Assembly (NCBI GenBank): GCA_020161655.1
Contig: JAIUPC010000002.1
Span: 1-64,000 of the forward strand
Direction: 5' to 3'
Source of the DNA: Pseudomonadota bacterium
GTDB taxonomy: Bacteria; Pseudomonadota; Alphaproteobacteria; Rhodobacterales; Rhodobacteraceae
Length of the DNA: 64,000 bases
Shown here: positions 43,410-53,482 of the stretch, piece by piece
Numbering within the stretch: the stretch's first letter is position 1
How the letters are laid out: each line of letters opens with the position of its first letter
The notes under the pieces: generated by a model
Told to the model about the DNA's origin: nothing
The model's input: the letters and a program-made list of their open reading frames with translations, nothing else
Databases searched by the model: none
Made by a program: the position numbers and the translations under genes

Positions 43410-44162
43410 CTAGATCTTCCAGCCGGAATGCAGCGCGGCGACGCCCATGGTGAGGTTGCGGTACTTCACCTGCTCGAACCCCGCCTTGCGGATCATCGCG
43501 GCAAAGCTGTCCTGATCGGGAAACTTGCGGATCGACTCGACAAGGTACTGGTAGCTGTCGCGGTCGCCGGCGACGATCTGGCCCAGCGCCGGGATGACGT
43601 TGAAGGAATAGCGGTCATAGGCCCATTGCAGGCCGGGATTGGGCAGCTGGCTGAACTCAAGCACCATGATGCGGCCACCCGGTTTCAGGACGCGGTAGGC
43701 CTCCGACAGCGCGTCGGGAATGCGGGTGACGTTTCTTATGCCAAAGCTGATCGTGTAGACATCAAAGGTGTTGTCCGCGAAGGGCAGCGCCATCGCATCG
43801 CCCACCACCCAGTCGAGCCGGTCGGAGAGATTTTCCGCCTCCGCGCGCTTGCGGCCCTCGATCAGCATGGATTCGGTCATGTCGAGAACCGTCGCCCGTG
43901 CCTCCGGCGCCCGCCCGAGGAAGCGGAAGGCGATATCGCCGGTGCCGCCGGCGACGTCGAGCAGCCTCTGGCCGGCGCGGGGCGCGAGCCAGTCCATCAT
44001 CGCGTCCTTCCAGAGCCGGTGGACGCCCGCCGACATCAGGTCGTTCATCAGGTCATAGCGGCTGGCGACACGGGTGAAGACGCCGTGGACCATCCCGGCC
44101 TTGTCCTCTTCGGCGACCGTCCGGAAGCCGAAATGGGTCGTGCGCGTGTCCTGATCCTGCAT
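43410..44162 (-). CDS. ubiE: Ubiquinone/menaquinone C-methyltransferase UbiE
   Basis: 250 residues from the ATG at 44162. Class I methyltransferase motifs: [15 protein letters not shown] (SAM), [31 protein letters not shown] and [14 protein letters not shown]. The N-terminal [28 protein letters not shown] is diagnostic. It methylates the quinone ring. It diverges from mutM across 82 bases. Confidence 0.97.
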   Translation of the reverse strand: MQDQDTRTTHFGFRTVAEEDKAGMVHGVFTRVASRYDLMNDLMSAGVHRLWKDAMMDWLAPRAGQRLLDVAGGTGDIAFRFLGRAPEARATVLDMTESMLIEGRKRAEAENLSDRLDWVVGDAMALPFADNTFDVYTISFGIRNVTRIPDALSEAYRVLKPGGRIMVLEFSQLPNPGLQWAYDRYSFNVIPALGQIVAGDRDSYQYLVESIRKFPDQDSFAAMIRKAGFEQVKYRNLTMGVAALHSGWKI

Positions 44163-44244
44163 GGGCCTTGCCGTTTTGCCAAACTCACCCTTCTTATAAG
44201 AGCCTTGGCCGCAGAGACAATGCGGCGCGATGGCCGGAGAGCCG

Positions 44245-45096
44245 ATGCCCGAACTCCCTGAAGTCGAAACCGTGCGGCGCGGGCTTTTGCCGGTGATGGA
44301 AGGGCATGTCCTTCTTGCCGCCGATGTACGCCGCCCGGACCTGAGGTTCCCGCTGCCCGAACGGATGGCGGAACGTCTTGCAGGCGCGCGGGTGCTCGGT
44401 CTCAGGCGGCGGTCGAAATACATCCTCGTCGACCTTTCGACGGGCGAGACGCTGCTGGTGCATCTCGGCATGTCGGGGCGCATCCTCATTTCGGGGAACA
44501 TGGTCGGAGAGTTCCATCACGCCCACCCTGCGCCCGCCAAGCATGACCATGTCGTCTTTGACATGGAGGGCGGCGCGCGGGTCACCTTCAACGATGCCCG
44601 GCGCTTCGGCGCGATGGACCTGATGCCGACCGAAACCGCCGAGGCGCACTGGCTTCTGCGCGACCTCGGGCCGGAACCCTTGGGCAACAGCTTTGATGAG
44701 CCCTACCTTGTTGCCCGCCTCAAAGGGCGCGCCACGCCGATCAAGGCGGCGCTCCTTGACCAGCGCGTCGTGGCCGGGCTTGGCAACATCTACGTCAGCG
44801 AGATTCTCTACCGGGCCGGGATCGACCCGCGCCGCGCCGCCGGTCGCATATCCGCCGAACGGATCGCAGCGCTGGTACCCCTGACCCGGACGGTCCTGGG
44901 CGAGGCGATCGAGGCAGGCGGCTCCTCGCTGAAGGACTACCGCCAGACGGATGGGGAACTTGGCTACTTCCAGCATTCCTTCCGGGTCTATGACCGTGCG
45001 GGCCAGCCCTGCGCGACACCCGGCTGCACCGGCCAGGTGCAGAGGATCGTGCAATCGGGCCGGTCGAGTTTCTTCTGCCCTGTCTGCCAAAGATGA
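44245..45096 (+). CDS. mutM: Formamidopyrimidine-DNA glycosylase MutM (Fpg)
   Basis: 283 residues. The ATG at 44245 gives [14 protein letters not shown], placing the catalytic Pro at position 2 after Met removal and Glu at 3; the upstream ATG at 44230 would block this. H2TH region [27 protein letters not shown] and a C-terminal zinc finger (CATPGC...CPVCQR) are intact. It removes 8-oxoguanine. Confidence 0.97.
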   Translation: MPELPEVETVRRGLLPVMEGHVLLAADVRRPDLRFPLPERMAERLAGARVLGLRRRSKYILVDLSTGETLLVHLGMSGRILISGNMVGEFHHAHPAPAKHDHVVFDMEGGARVTFNDARRFGAMDLMPTETAEAHWLLRDLGPEPLGNSFDEPYLVARLKGRATPIKAALLDQRVVAGLGNIYVSEILYRAGIDPRRAAGRISAERIAALVPLTRTVLGEAIEAGGSSLKDYRQTDGELGYFQHSFRVYDRAGQPCATPGCTGQVQRIVQSGRSSFFCPVCQR

Positions 45097-45169
45097 TTTG
45101 GCCAAAGATGACTTGATCGGCCCAGCTAGGCTGTTACGACTCGGGACATATTTCAGAAAGGCGACCCTC

Positions 45170-45946
45170 ATGGCTTACGAAACGATCATCGTCGACATTG
45201 AGGATGATATCGCCCTGATCCAGTTGAACCGGCCCGACGCGCTGAATGCGATCAACTCGAAAGTGGTCGAGGAACTGGCGGCGGCTCTCGCTGCGGCGGA
45301 TGTCAACGACAAGGTGCGCGCCGTCGTCCTGACCGGCTCGGAAAAGGCTTTCGCGGCCGGCGCCGACATTCGCGAGATGTCCGAGAAAAGCTTCGTCGAG
45401 ATGTTCACCGAGGATTTCTTCGGCCCCTTGAACGAGGCCTTCCTGAAGTTCCGCAAACCGGTCATCGCCGCGGTTTCCGGCTATGCGCTCGGCGGCGGCT
45501 GCGAGCTTGCGCTGATGTGCGATTTCATCATCGCGGCAGACAACGCGAAGTTCGGCCAGCCCGAGATCAACCTTGGCGTCGTCGCCGGCATCGGCGGGAC
45601 GCAGCGCCTGACCCGGCTTGTCGGAAAGTCGAAGTCGATGGACATGCATCTGACCGGGCGCTTCATGGATGCGACCGAAGCGGAACGGTCGGGCCTTGTG
45701 TCGCGGGTGGTGCCGGCGATCAAGCTGATGCCCGAGGCGATGGCGGCGGCCAAGAAGATCGCCGAGAAATCCCAGGTGGCCGTCATGGTGGTGAAAGAGG
45801 CCGTCAACCGCAGCTATGAGACGACGCTCCGCGAGGGGCTTCTCTTCGAACGGCGGGTTTTCCATGCGCTTTTCGCCACCGAGGACCAGAAGGAAGGCAT
45901 GCAGGCCTTCCTTGAAAAACGCGAGCCGCAGTTCCGCGACCGCTGA
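45170..45946 (+). CDS. Enoyl-CoA hydratase
   Basis: 258 residues from the ATG at 45170. Crotonase features: [29 protein letters not shown] (oxyanion hole), [18 protein letters not shown] with catalytic Glu, and [19 protein letters not shown] with the second Glu. It hydrates trans-2-enoyl-CoA in fatty-acid or short-chain acyl degradation. It is a separate transcription unit ahead of rpsT. Confidence 0.93.
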   Translation: MAYETIIVDIEDDIALIQLNRPDALNAINSKVVEELAAALAAADVNDKVRAVVLTGSEKAFAAGADIREMSEKSFVEMFTEDFFGPLNEAFLKFRKPVIAAVSGYALGGGCELALMCDFIIAADNAKFGQPEINLGVVAGIGGTQRLTRLVGKSKSMDMHLTGRFMDATEAERSGLVSRVVPAIKLMPEAMAAAKKIAEKSQVAVMVVKEAVNRSYETTLREGLLFERRVFHALFATEDQKEGMQAFLEKREPQFRDR

Positions 45947-45970
45947 GGCTGCAAAACGCCAGATCACGTG

Positions 45971-45999
45971 TTGACTTATCCGCGAGTCGGTCCTAGAAG
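45971..45999 (+). promoter_or_regulatory. Predicted sigma-70 promoter of rpsT
   Basis: TTGACT (45971-45976), a 17-base spacer, then TAGAAG (45994-45999), about 45 bases upstream of the rpsT ATG. The -35 is near-consensus with ideal spacing, as expected for a ribosomal protein gene. Confidence 0.6.
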
Positions 46000-46043
46000 C
46001 GCGGCTTCAGATTTACCCGAACCGAAATCGGAAGACAGTACAC

Positions 46044-46310
46044 ATGGCAAATTCGCCCCAGTCCAAGAAGCGCGCCCGTCAGAACGAGCGTCGTCAGGAT
46101 GTGAACAAGGCACGCCGTTCGCGGATCCGCACTTTCCTGCGCAAAGTGGAAGAGGCGATCGCCAGCGGCAGCTACGAAGCGGCAGCGACTGCGCTCCGCG
46201 CCGCCCAGCCGGAAATGGCCCGTGGCGTCGCCAAGGGGGTCGTTCACAAGAACACGCTGGCCCGCAAGATCTCGCGCCTGACCTCGCGCGTGAAGTCGCT
46301 CGCGGCCTGA
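46044..46310 (+). CDS. rpsT: 30S ribosomal protein S20
   Basis: 88 residues, highly basic: [32 protein letters not shown] and [21 protein letters not shown] match S20. It binds 16S rRNA early in 30S assembly. It is flanked by its own promoter and a factor-independent terminator, and precedes dnaA as in many Rhodobacterales. Confidence 0.97.
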   Translation: MANSPQSKKRARQNERRQDVNKARRSRIRTFLRKVEEAIASGSYEAAATALRAAQPEMARGVAKGVVHKNTLARKISRLTSRVKSLAA

Positions 46311-46335
46311 CCCAAGGTTACTTTTCGAACTGCTG

Positions 46336-46370
46336 AAAGGCGTGGCTGCGGGCCGCGCCTTTTTCGTTTT
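46336..46370 (+). terminator. Factor-independent terminator after rpsT
   Basis: Stem AAAGGCG/CGCCTTT with an inner GGC/GCC extension, followed by a T-rich tail (TTTTTCGTTTTT), 25 bases after the rpsT stop. Confidence 0.85.
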
Positions 46371-46823
46371 TGCATTACTGTTGCCGCTGTGCCTCATTTG
46401 CACAGGTCGCCGGATTCGATCCGGCAAAGACTGAGTCAAGCGCGAAGATCAGTTGCTCCCGCTTCGAAGGGCTTGATACCTTCAGACCTGCGATTCACGT
46501 CGTCTTGGGGGGACATGCGGTAACTTTGGACGAAGGGGGAGCTGCACCCCTCTTCGTTCGTGCGCGGGCCGAATAATGGCTGCGAAGCTACCGGAAAGTC
46601 AGGGACCTGCCGTCTCTGGCGCTGCTGCTAAAACTGTCCGGGGTTCTGCCCCGGTGCCCAGTTGTCGTGGCCATGTCCAAAAAACCGGGCTTCCTGAGGG
46701 AAGCGGGCTAAGCCGGATCACCGGTAGCATCCGCTTGTCTCCGGGAAAGCTGACGACGAGTCGCACGGTAGGGGACATGCGCGCCGCATGCGTTGCGCGA
46801 AACTTGAACTGGGCAAGGAAATG
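46371..46823. other. Spacer upstream of dnaA
   Basis: About 450 bases between the rpsT terminator and dnaA. The dnaA promoter must be here. I searched for DnaA boxes (TTATCCACA-like) and AT-rich unwinding repeats and found none, so I do not call an origin. Short open frames here have no family likeness. Confidence 0.5.
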
Positions 46824-48203
46824 ATGACCGACGATTCTTGGGGGCAAGTCCGAAAGCAACTTCTCAGGACCGTCGGGAAGAACAACTTCGTCTCCTGGAT
46901 CGAGCCCTTGGCGCTGAGCGAGATGAAGGACGGCATCGTCCGCTTCGAGGTTCCGACGAAATTCATGCGCGACTGGGTGTCGCGCAACTTTGCCGACCAG
47001 ATCCTGCACCAGTTCCGGCAGATCGGCACCGCCGTCGAACGGGTCGAGTTTCATGTCGTCACCGCCGAGACACGCCCGATTCCTGCCGCCCGAATTGCCG
47101 AGCCCACCGCGGCCCGCGCCACCCGTCCCGCCGCCCAGACACGCGCGGCTGACGAAGGCGACCTGCCGGGCGTATCGCTCGACCCGCGCTTCACCTTCGA
47201 AAGCTTCGTCGTCGGCAAGCCGAACGAGCTTGCCCATGCCGCCGCGCGGCGGGTGGCCGAGGGTGGCCCGGTCACGTTCAACCCGCTCTTCCTTTATGGC
47301 GGCGTCGGCCTCGGCAAGACCCACCTGATGCAGGCGATTGCCCATGAATTGCAGTCGCGGCACGAAGATATCCGCGTCCTCTACCTCTCGGCCGAACAGT
47401 TCATGTACCGCTTCATACAGGCGCTGCGCGACAAGCAGATCATGAGCTTCAAGGAGCTTTTCCGTTCCGTCGACGTCCTGATGGTAGATGACGTCCAGTT
47501 CATCGCCGGCAAGGACAGCACGCAGGACGAGTTCTTCCACACGTTCAACGCGCTCGTCGACCAGAACAAGCAGATCGTGATTTCGGCGGACCGCGCTCCG
47601 GGTGAGATCAAGGGGCTTGAGGAGCGGATCAAGAGCCGCCTGCAATGCGGCCTTGTCGTCGACCTCCATCCGACCGACTACGAACTGCGCCTTGGCGTCC
47701 TGCAGCAAAAGGCGGAACTATACCGCGACCAGTATCCGGGGCTGAAGATCGCCGGTGGCGTTCTTGAATTCCTCGCCCACCGGATCAGCACCAACGTCCG
47801 CGTGCTTGAGGGCGCGCTGACCCGGCTTTTCGCCTTCGCCTCGCTCGTCGGTCGCGAAATCACGCTCGATCTGGCGCAGGACTGCCTCGCCGACATTCTC
47901 CGCGCTTCTGACCGCAAGGTCACGATCGAGGAGATCCAGCGCAAGGTGAGCGAGCATTACAACATCCGCCTCGCCGACATGGTCAGCGCGAAGCGGGTGC
48001 GCACCATCGCCCGGCCGCGTCAGGTTGCGATGTACCTGGCGAAGACCCTGACCACGAAGTCGCTGCCCGACATCGGCCGGCGCTTCGGCGGGCGCGATCA
48101 CACCACCATCATGCACGGCATCCGCAAGATCGAAGAACTGAAGGCAACCGACAGCCAGCTGGTCGAGGATCTGGACCTTCTGCGCCGTCTGCTCGAAGCG
48201 TGA
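46824..48203 (+). CDS. dnaA: Chromosomal replication initiator DnaA
   Basis: 459 residues from the second of two tandem ATG codons (46821, 46824), with AAGGAA close upstream. Domain I (WGQVRKQLLRTVGKNNFVSWIEPL), a short linker, AAA+ domain III (FLYGGVGLGKTHLMQAIAHEL, VLMVDDVQFIAGK) and the DNA-binding domain IV (GGRDHTTIMHGIRKI) are complete. It opens oriC. Confidence 0.98.
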   Translation: MTDDSWGQVRKQLLRTVGKNNFVSWIEPLALSEMKDGIVRFEVPTKFMRDWVSRNFADQILHQFRQIGTAVERVEFHVVTAETRPIPAARIAEPTAARATRPAAQTRAADEGDLPGVSLDPRFTFESFVVGKPNELAHAAARRVAEGGPVTFNPLFLYGGVGLGKTHLMQAIAHELQSRHEDIRVLYLSAEQFMYRFIQALRDKQIMSFKELFRSVDVLMVDDVQFIAGKDSTQDEFFHTFNALVDQNKQIVISADRAPGEIKGLEERIKSRLQCGLVVDLHPTDYELRLGVLQQKAELYRDQYPGLKIAGGVLEFLAHRISTNVRVLEGALTRLFAFASLVGREITLDLAQDCLADILRASDRKVTIEEIQRKVSEHYNIRLADMVSAKRVRTIARPRQVAMYLAKTLTTKSLPDIGRRFGGRDHTTIMHGIRKIEELKATDSQLVEDLDLLRRLLEA

Positions 48204-48313
48204 GCGCGAAGCGCCTTGACCGCCGATTCAATCCGGCGGACATTCCCGAAAATTCTTGAGCCACGGGGGAAAGTTGCTACGTTTCCCCTCCCGGCGACCT
48301 CATGGGGACGGAC

Positions 48314-49432
48314 ATGAAGATCAGTATTGAACGGGCCACGCTACTCAAGGCGGTTGGCCAGGCGCAGTCGGTGGTGGAGCGGCGCAACACGATCCCCATT
48401 CTGGCGAATGTGCTGATCGAGGCCGAGGGCAATACCGTCAGCTTCCGCGCCACCGATCTTGACATCGAGGTGGTGGACAAGGCCCCGGCCCAGGTCGAAC
48501 GGGCGGGCGCAACGACCGTCTCTGCCGTGATGCTGCATGAGATCGTGCGCAAGCTTCCGGACGGCGCGCTGGTGCAACTGACCGATGACGGCGCCGCCGG
48601 GCGCATCACCGTGCAGGCGGGCCGGTCGGTCTTTTCGCTGGCGACGCTGCCGAAGGAAGATTTCCCGGTCATGGCCTCGTCGGAGTATGCCTCCAACTTC
48701 TCGGCACCGGCGCCGGTCCTCAGGCGGCTTTTCGACAAGTCGAAGTTCGCGATTTCCACCGAAGAGACGCGCTACTACCTGAACGGCGTCTACATGCATG
48801 TGGCGCAGGGCGAAAGCGGCCCGGTGCTGCGCTGCGTGGCGACCGATGGCCACCGTCTGGCGCGGATCGACGCCGCGCTGCCCGAAGGCGCCACCAACAT
48901 GCCGGGCGTCATCGTGCCCCGCAAGACCGTGGGCGAGATGCGTAAACTCCTTGAAGACGACGACGCAAAGATCGCGGTTTCGGTGTCGGAAACCAAGGTG
49001 CGCTTCGCCACGCCGGCGATCACCCTGACCTCCAAGGTCATCGACGGCACCTTCCCCGATTATTCCCGCGTCATCCCGATCGGCAATACCCGGCGGCTTG
49101 AGGTGGATGCAGCGGAATTCGCCAAGGCGGTCGACCGTGTGGCCACCGTGTCCTCCGAACGCTCGCGCGCGGTGAAGCTGCAACTGGACGAGGACCGGCT
49201 GGTCCTTTCGGTCAACGCCCCCGACGCCGGCGCTGCCGAGGAAGAACTGGCCGTGGCCTACGGCGACGAGCGGCTGGAGATTGGCTTCAACGCCAAGTAT
49301 CTCCTTGAAATCGCAAGCCAGGTCGACCGTGAGAACGCGGTGTTCCTCTTCAACTCCTCGGGCGATCCGACCCTGATGCGCGAAGGCAATGATACCTCCG
49401 CCGTCTATGTCGTGATGCCGATGCGGGTCTGA
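48314..49432 (+). CDS. dnaN: DNA polymerase III beta clamp DnaN
   Basis: 372 residues from the ATG at 48314 (MKISIERATLLKAV), with GGGACGGAC upstream. Three clamp repeats are present; SNFSAPAPVLRRLFDKSKFAISTEETRYYLNGVYM and the C-terminal YVVMPMRV are typical. It is the sliding clamp for the replicase. It lies 110 bases after dnaA. Confidence 0.97.
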   Translation: MKISIERATLLKAVGQAQSVVERRNTIPILANVLIEAEGNTVSFRATDLDIEVVDKAPAQVERAGATTVSAVMLHEIVRKLPDGALVQLTDDGAAGRITVQAGRSVFSLATLPKEDFPVMASSEYASNFSAPAPVLRRLFDKSKFAISTEETRYYLNGVYMHVAQGESGPVLRCVATDGHRLARIDAALPEGATNMPGVIVPRKTVGEMRKLLEDDDAKIAVSVSETKVRFATPAITLTSKVIDGTFPDYSRVIPIGNTRRLEVDAAEFAKAVDRVATVSSERSRAVKLQLDEDRLVLSVNAPDAGAAEEELAVAYGDERLEIGFNAKYLLEIASQVDRENAVFLFNSSGDPTLMREGNDTSAVYVVMPMRV

Positions 49433-49478
49433 TCCGGCCCGACCGGACCGATCTTTCGCCAAAAGGAAGGGGCGGCCC

Positions 49479-50585
49479 CTGTCTCACTTTGCCGTCACCT
49501 CGCTGACCTTGTCGCATTTCCGTTCGCATCGGCGCACGGAACTGGTTTTCGACGGCCGGCCCGTCGTCATCCACGGGCCGAACGGGGCGGGGAAGACCAA
49601 TATCCTTGAAGCGGTGTCGCTTCTGTCGCCGGGCCGGGGCCTCAGGCGGGCCGCGCCGGAGGAGATCGCGCGCCAGCCCGAGGCGCTGGGATGGAAGCTG
49701 AAGGCCAGCATCCTCAGCCTCGGCAGCGCGCATGAGGTCGAGACGGGCTGGCAGGAGGGCGGGCGCGGGGTCGAGATCGACGGCAAGGTGGCGTCTCAGG
49801 CGGCTTTGGGGCGCGTGCTGCGGGTTCTCTGGCTGGTTCCGGCGATGGACCGGCTCTGGATCGAGGCGGCGGATGGGCGCCGGCGGTTCCTTGACCGGAT
49901 GACGCTATCCTTCGAGCCGGGCCATTCGGACGCAGTGCTGCGTTACGAAAAGGCCATGCGGGAAAGGAACCGGCTCCTGAAGGACGAGGTGCGCGATGAC
50001 CGCTGGTGCGGGGCACTCGAGGAACAGATGGCCGAAGCCGGGGCGGCGATTCGGGCCAACCGGCAAAGGGCGGTTGGCCGGGTGATCGAGGCGCAACACC
50101 TTGCAATGACAGCATTTCCTGCGGCGGAACTTGCCCTTGTCGGGGCCGAGGGTGCGGATGAAACCGGCGATGCCGAGGCGCTTCTGACTGCCTTCGCCGA
50201 GGGCCGCGCGCGTGACAGGGCGGCGGGGCGGACGCTGACGGGACCGCACCGGGCCGATCTTCATGCCACCTATGCCGACAAGGCCATGCCCGCCGCCCAG
50301 GCATCCACCGGCGAGCAGAAGGCGCTTCTGATCTCTCTCATCCTCGCTAATGCACGGGCGCTTGCAGAAGAGGTCGGCGCGCCGCCGGTGCTTCTTCTCG
50401 ACGAGGTGGCAGCGCATCTTGACGAGGGGCGGCGCGCCGCGCTCTATGACGAAATCTGCGCCCTTGGCGCGCAGGCGTTCATGACCGGCACCGGGCCAGA
50501 GCTTTTCGACAGTCTGGAAGGAAGGGCGCAAGTCTTTGAAGTGACAGATAAAAGCGGCCTTTCTGAGGTCAGGGAGCAGGGTTGA
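49479..50585 (+). CDS. recF: DNA replication and repair protein RecF
   Basis: 368 residues if started at the CTG at 49479, which has AAGGAAGGGG at the right distance and restores the family opening (VTSLTLSHFRSHRR). A TTG at 49509 would drop 10 residues of the first strand and has no ribosome binding site. Walker A GPNGAGKTN, ABC-type signature STGEQKALLISL and Walker B PVLLLDEVAAHLD are intact. It loads RecA at gaps. Confidence 0.93.
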   Translation: MSHFAVTSLTLSHFRSHRRTELVFDGRPVVIHGPNGAGKTNILEAVSLLSPGRGLRRAAPEEIARQPEALGWKLKASILSLGSAHEVETGWQEGGRGVEIDGKVASQAALGRVLRVLWLVPAMDRLWIEAADGRRRFLDRMTLSFEPGHSDAVLRYEKAMRERNRLLKDEVRDDRWCGALEEQMAEAGAAIRANRQRAVGRVIEAQHLAMTAFPAAELALVGAEGADETGDAEALLTAFAEGRARDRAAGRTLTGPHRADLHATYADKAMPAAQASTGEQKALLISLILANARALAEEVGAPPVLLLDEVAAHLDEGRRAALYDEICALGAQAFMTGTGPELFDSLEGRAQVFEVTDKSGLSEVREQG

Positions 50586-50586
50586 C

Positions 50587-51027
50587 ATGACGCCGCAACG
50601 GGTAACGCTCATCACGCTTGGCGTGGCTGATCTCGGCAAGGCCAAGGCCTTCTACGCCGCACTTGGCTGGCGGGAGAACGGTTCGCAACAGGGCGTCGCC
50701 TTCTACCAGATGCACGGCGCGGCACTGGCGCTTTTCGGTCGGGCCGACCTTGCCGCCGATCAGGGAAGGCCGGGTGAGGCGCTCGGGACCGGGGCGATGA
50801 CTCTGGCGCAGAACTTCGCCACCGAGGCGGAGGTCGATGCCGCCTGGCAAGAGGCGCTCGCCGCCGGGGCGACCCCGCTCAAGACCCCGCAGAAAGTCTT
50901 CTGGGGCGGTTACTCGGGCTATTACGCCGACCCCGACGGCCATGTCTGGGAAATCGCCATGAACCCGTTCTGGCCGCTTCAGGCGGACGGATCGCTGGTT
51001 TTGCCCGGCGCACCGGACGTGCACTGA
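50587..51027 (+). CDS. VOC-family (glyoxalase-fold) protein
   Basis: 146 residues: MTPQRVTLITLGVADLGKAKAFYAALGW, a central strand set, and YYADPDGHVWEIAMNPFW carrying the second-site Glu. The vicinal oxygen chelate fold binds a metal for varied chemistry; the substrate is unknown. It begins one base after the recF stop. Confidence 0.9.
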   Translation: MTPQRVTLITLGVADLGKAKAFYAALGWRENGSQQGVAFYQMHGAALALFGRADLAADQGRPGEALGTGAMTLAQNFATEAEVDAAWQEALAAGATPLKTPQKVFWGGYSGYYADPDGHVWEIAMNPFWPLQADGSLVLPGAPDVH

Positions 51028-51057
51028 GCGTACACCCCCCGTACAGACAGCATCATC

Positions 51058-51690
51058 GTGACCATCACCTCAGCATCCCTCCTCCTTTATGCCGGCGCCA
51101 TGGGGCTTCTCTGGCTGACCCCCGGCCCGGTCTGGGTCGCCATCACGGCGCGGGCCCTGTCCGGCGGCTTTGCCTCGGCCTGGCCGCTTTCCCTTGGCGT
51201 GGCGCTCGGCGATCTTGTCTGGCCGCTCTTCGCGATCTTCGGCCTCGCCTGGGTGGTGGATCAATGGTCGGGCTTCACCGATGCCCTGAGCCTTGTGGCC
51301 GTCGCCCTTTTCATCGGCATGGGTGTCCTTCTGATCCGCCATTCCGGCGATCCGATCTCCAGCGACCGCCGGCTGACGCGGCCGGGCCGCTGGGCAGGAT
51401 TCGCGGCGGGGGTGGCGGCGGTCTTTGCCAATCCCAAGGCGGTCCTTTTCTACATGGGGGCGCTGCCCGGCTTCTTTGACCTTCGCCATGTCACCGCGCC
51501 CGACATTGCCGCGATTGCCGCCATCTCCATGCTGGTGCCCTTGGCCGGGAACCTGGCCCTTGGCCTTGCCGTCGGGACGGCGCGGGCGAAGCTCGCCACG
51601 CCGGAGCGGCTGAGGCTCATCAACCTCATCTCGGGCGGATTGCTGATTGCCGTCGGCCTCGTCCTCCTCGGCCTGTCGTTTTACGGCTGA
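51058..51690 (+). CDS. LysE-family amino-acid exporter
   Basis: 210 residues, GTG start. Six hydrophobic segments, with the N-terminal GLLWLTPGPVWVAITARALSGGFASAWPLSLGVALGD typical of LysE/RhtB. It probably exports amino acids or related solutes; the substrate is not readable. It converges with and overlaps the end of the aminopeptidase gene by 10 bases. Confidence 0.88.
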   Translation: MTITSASLLLYAGAMGLLWLTPGPVWVAITARALSGGFASAWPLSLGVALGDLVWPLFAIFGLAWVVDQWSGFTDALSLVAVALFIGMGVLLIRHSGDPISSDRRLTRPGRWAGFAAGVAAVFANPKAVLFYMGALPGFFDLRHVTAPDIAAIAAISMLVPLAGNLALGLAVGTARAKLATPERLRLINLISGGLLIAVGLVLLGLSFYG

Positions 51691-52658
51691 GCGTCGCGCA
51701 AGCCGTCCATCACGCGCATCAGTTCCTCGCTGATGCCGGCTTCGGAAAGCGCATGGCCCGCGACGGGGATCATCCTCAGCCTTGCGCGCGGCCAGCCCTG
51801 TGCCAGCTTCCAGGCCGAGATCGGCGGGCAGATCATGTCGTAGCGCCCTTGCACAATGGTGCCCGGAGTATCGGCAAGCCGCGCGAGGTCGCGCAGGATC
51901 TGGCCGTCTTCCTCAAGGAAGGTGCCGTGGCTGAAATAATGGTTCTCAAGCCTTGCGAAGGCGCGGGCGTAGTCGGCTGGCGCTTCACCGCCGAAGCCAT
52001 GCGATTCGACGCTGGCAAGGGCGTTTTCCCAGGCCGCCCAGGCGCGGGCGAAACGGGTCTCGACCACGGTGTCGCCGGAGAAGAGCCTGCGGTGATAGGC
52101 GGCGATCATGTCGCCGCGTTCGCCTTCGGGGACCATGGCGCTGAATTCCTGCCAGCGCTCCGGCCAGAAGGCGCCGGCGCCGCCGCCGTAGAACCAGTCA
52201 AGCTCGGCCCTCGTGGCAAGAAAGACGCCGCGCAGCACCAGGTGTCGGACATGGCGGGGATGCGCCTCGGCATAAAGAAGCGCCAGCGTCGCGCCCCAGC
52301 TGCCGCCGAAGATGATCCACTGGTCGATGCCAAGCGCTTCGCGGATACGCTCGACATCGGCGACGAGGTGCCAGGTCGTGTTCGCCTCGACGCTCGCATG
52401 GGGGCGGGAACGGCCGCAGCCGCGCTGGTCGAAAAGGATGATGCGGTAATGCGCCGGGTCGAAATAGCGCCGCATCGCCGGGGAACAGCCGCCGCCCGGC
52501 CCGCCGTGCAGGACGATCACGGGCCGCCCGAGGGGGTTGCCGCATTGTTCGACATAGATGCGGTGGCCGTCGCCAACATCCATCATCCGCTGATCGAAAG
52601 GCTCGATCTGCGGATAGAGATATGAGCCTGCGCGCTTTTGCCCTGCGATCCTGTCCAT
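51681..52658 (-). CDS. pip: Prolyl aminopeptidase
   Basis: 325 residues from the ATG at 52658 (an upstream ATG at 52694 is less likely because it runs to within 3 bases of the divergent frame). Alpha/beta-hydrolase: VLHGGPGGGCSP (oxyanion), FDQRGCGRSRPHAS, nucleophile elbow GGSWGATLAL, acid in GRYDMICP and catalytic His in VAGHALSE. It removes N-terminal proline. Confidence 0.94.
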   Translation of the reverse strand: MDRIAGQKRAGSYLYPQIEPFDQRMMDVGDGHRIYVEQCGNPLGRPVIVLHGGPGGGCSPAMRRYFDPAHYRIILFDQRGCGRSRPHASVEANTTWHLVADVERIREALGIDQWIIFGGSWGATLALLYAEAHPRHVRHLVLRGVFLATRAELDWFYGGGAGAFWPERWQEFSAMVPEGERGDMIAAYHRRLFSGDTVVETRFARAWAAWENALASVESHGFGGEAPADYARAFARLENHYFSHGTFLEEDGQILRDLARLADTPGTIVQGRYDMICPPISAWKLAQGWPRARLRMIPVAGHALSEAGISEELMRVMDGLRDAQP

Positions 52659-52721
52659 CCATCGACTATATAACGGCTTGAGGCCGCCCGCCACCGGGTG
52701 ACCGCGATTGCCGGAGACCCC

Positions 52722-53465
52722 ATGAACGCAGAGACCTCAAGCATCGACCCCGCCGAAGTCGCCAAGTTCGAGGCGATGGCAGCGGAATGGTGGGACCCGA
52801 ACGGCAAGTTCCGGCCGCTGCACATGATGAATCCGGTGCGGCTCGACTACATCACCCGGCAGGTGGCGGCGGAATTCGGGCGCGATCTGACCCGGCCGAA
52901 GGCTTTCGCGGGCCTGCGCATCCTCGACATCGGCTGCGGCGGCGGGCTTTTGTCGGAACCGATGGCGCGGCTTGGGGCGACGGTCGTGGGCGCCGATGCG
53001 GCAGAGCGCAACATCCCGGTGGCGCGGCTTCATGCCGAGGCGCAGGGCCTCGGGATCGACTACCGCCACACCACCGCCGAGGCGCTGGTCGCGGCGGGCG
53101 AGGTCTTCGACGTGGTGCTGGCGATGGAGATCGTCGAGCATGTCGCCGACCCGCCGGCCTTCGTGGCGACCTGCCGCGATCTTCTGAAGCCGGGCGGGCT
53201 GATCATCGCCTCGACGCTGAACCGCAACGGCAAGAGCTTCATGGCCGCCATCGTCGGCGCAGAATGGGTGATGCGCTGGCTGCCGAAGGGCACGCATGAC
53301 TGGGCGAAGTTCATCACGCCGGATGAGCTTTCGGGCATGATGGTGCGTGGCGGGCTGGAACCGGTCGACCGCAAGGGCTTCGTCTTCAATCCGATCAGCT
53401 GGCAATGGTCGATTTCCGACCGTGACCTGAGCGTGAATTACGTGGCGGCGGCGGTTCGGCGCTGA
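52722..53465 (+). CDS. ubiG: Ubiquinone 3-O-methyltransferase UbiG
   Basis: 247 residues from the ATG at 52722, with CCGGAGACCCC upstream. [26 protein letters not shown] is the UbiG opening; SAM motif [19 protein letters not shown] and [13 protein letters not shown] follow. It performs both O-methylations of the quinone ring. It diverges from the prolyl aminopeptidase. Confidence 0.96.
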   Translation: MNAETSSIDPAEVAKFEAMAAEWWDPNGKFRPLHMMNPVRLDYITRQVAAEFGRDLTRPKAFAGLRILDIGCGGGLLSEPMARLGATVVGADAAERNIPVARLHAEAQGLGIDYRHTTAEALVAAGEVFDVVLAMEIVEHVADPPAFVATCRDLLKPGGLIIASTLNRNGKSFMAAIVGAEWVMRWLPKGTHDWAKFITPDELSGMMVRGGLEPVDRKGFVFNPISWQWSISDRDLSVNYVAAAVRR

Positions 53466-53482
53466 CCACTGGCCGGCGCTAG

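Noticed and set aside
46311-46823. Replication origin upstream of dnaA
   Set aside because: No DnaA-box cluster or AT-rich repeat was found; the origin is likely elsewhere.
46576-46824. 82-residue frame before dnaA
   Set aside because: Low complexity, no ribosome site, and it overlaps the dnaA start; most likely leader sequence.
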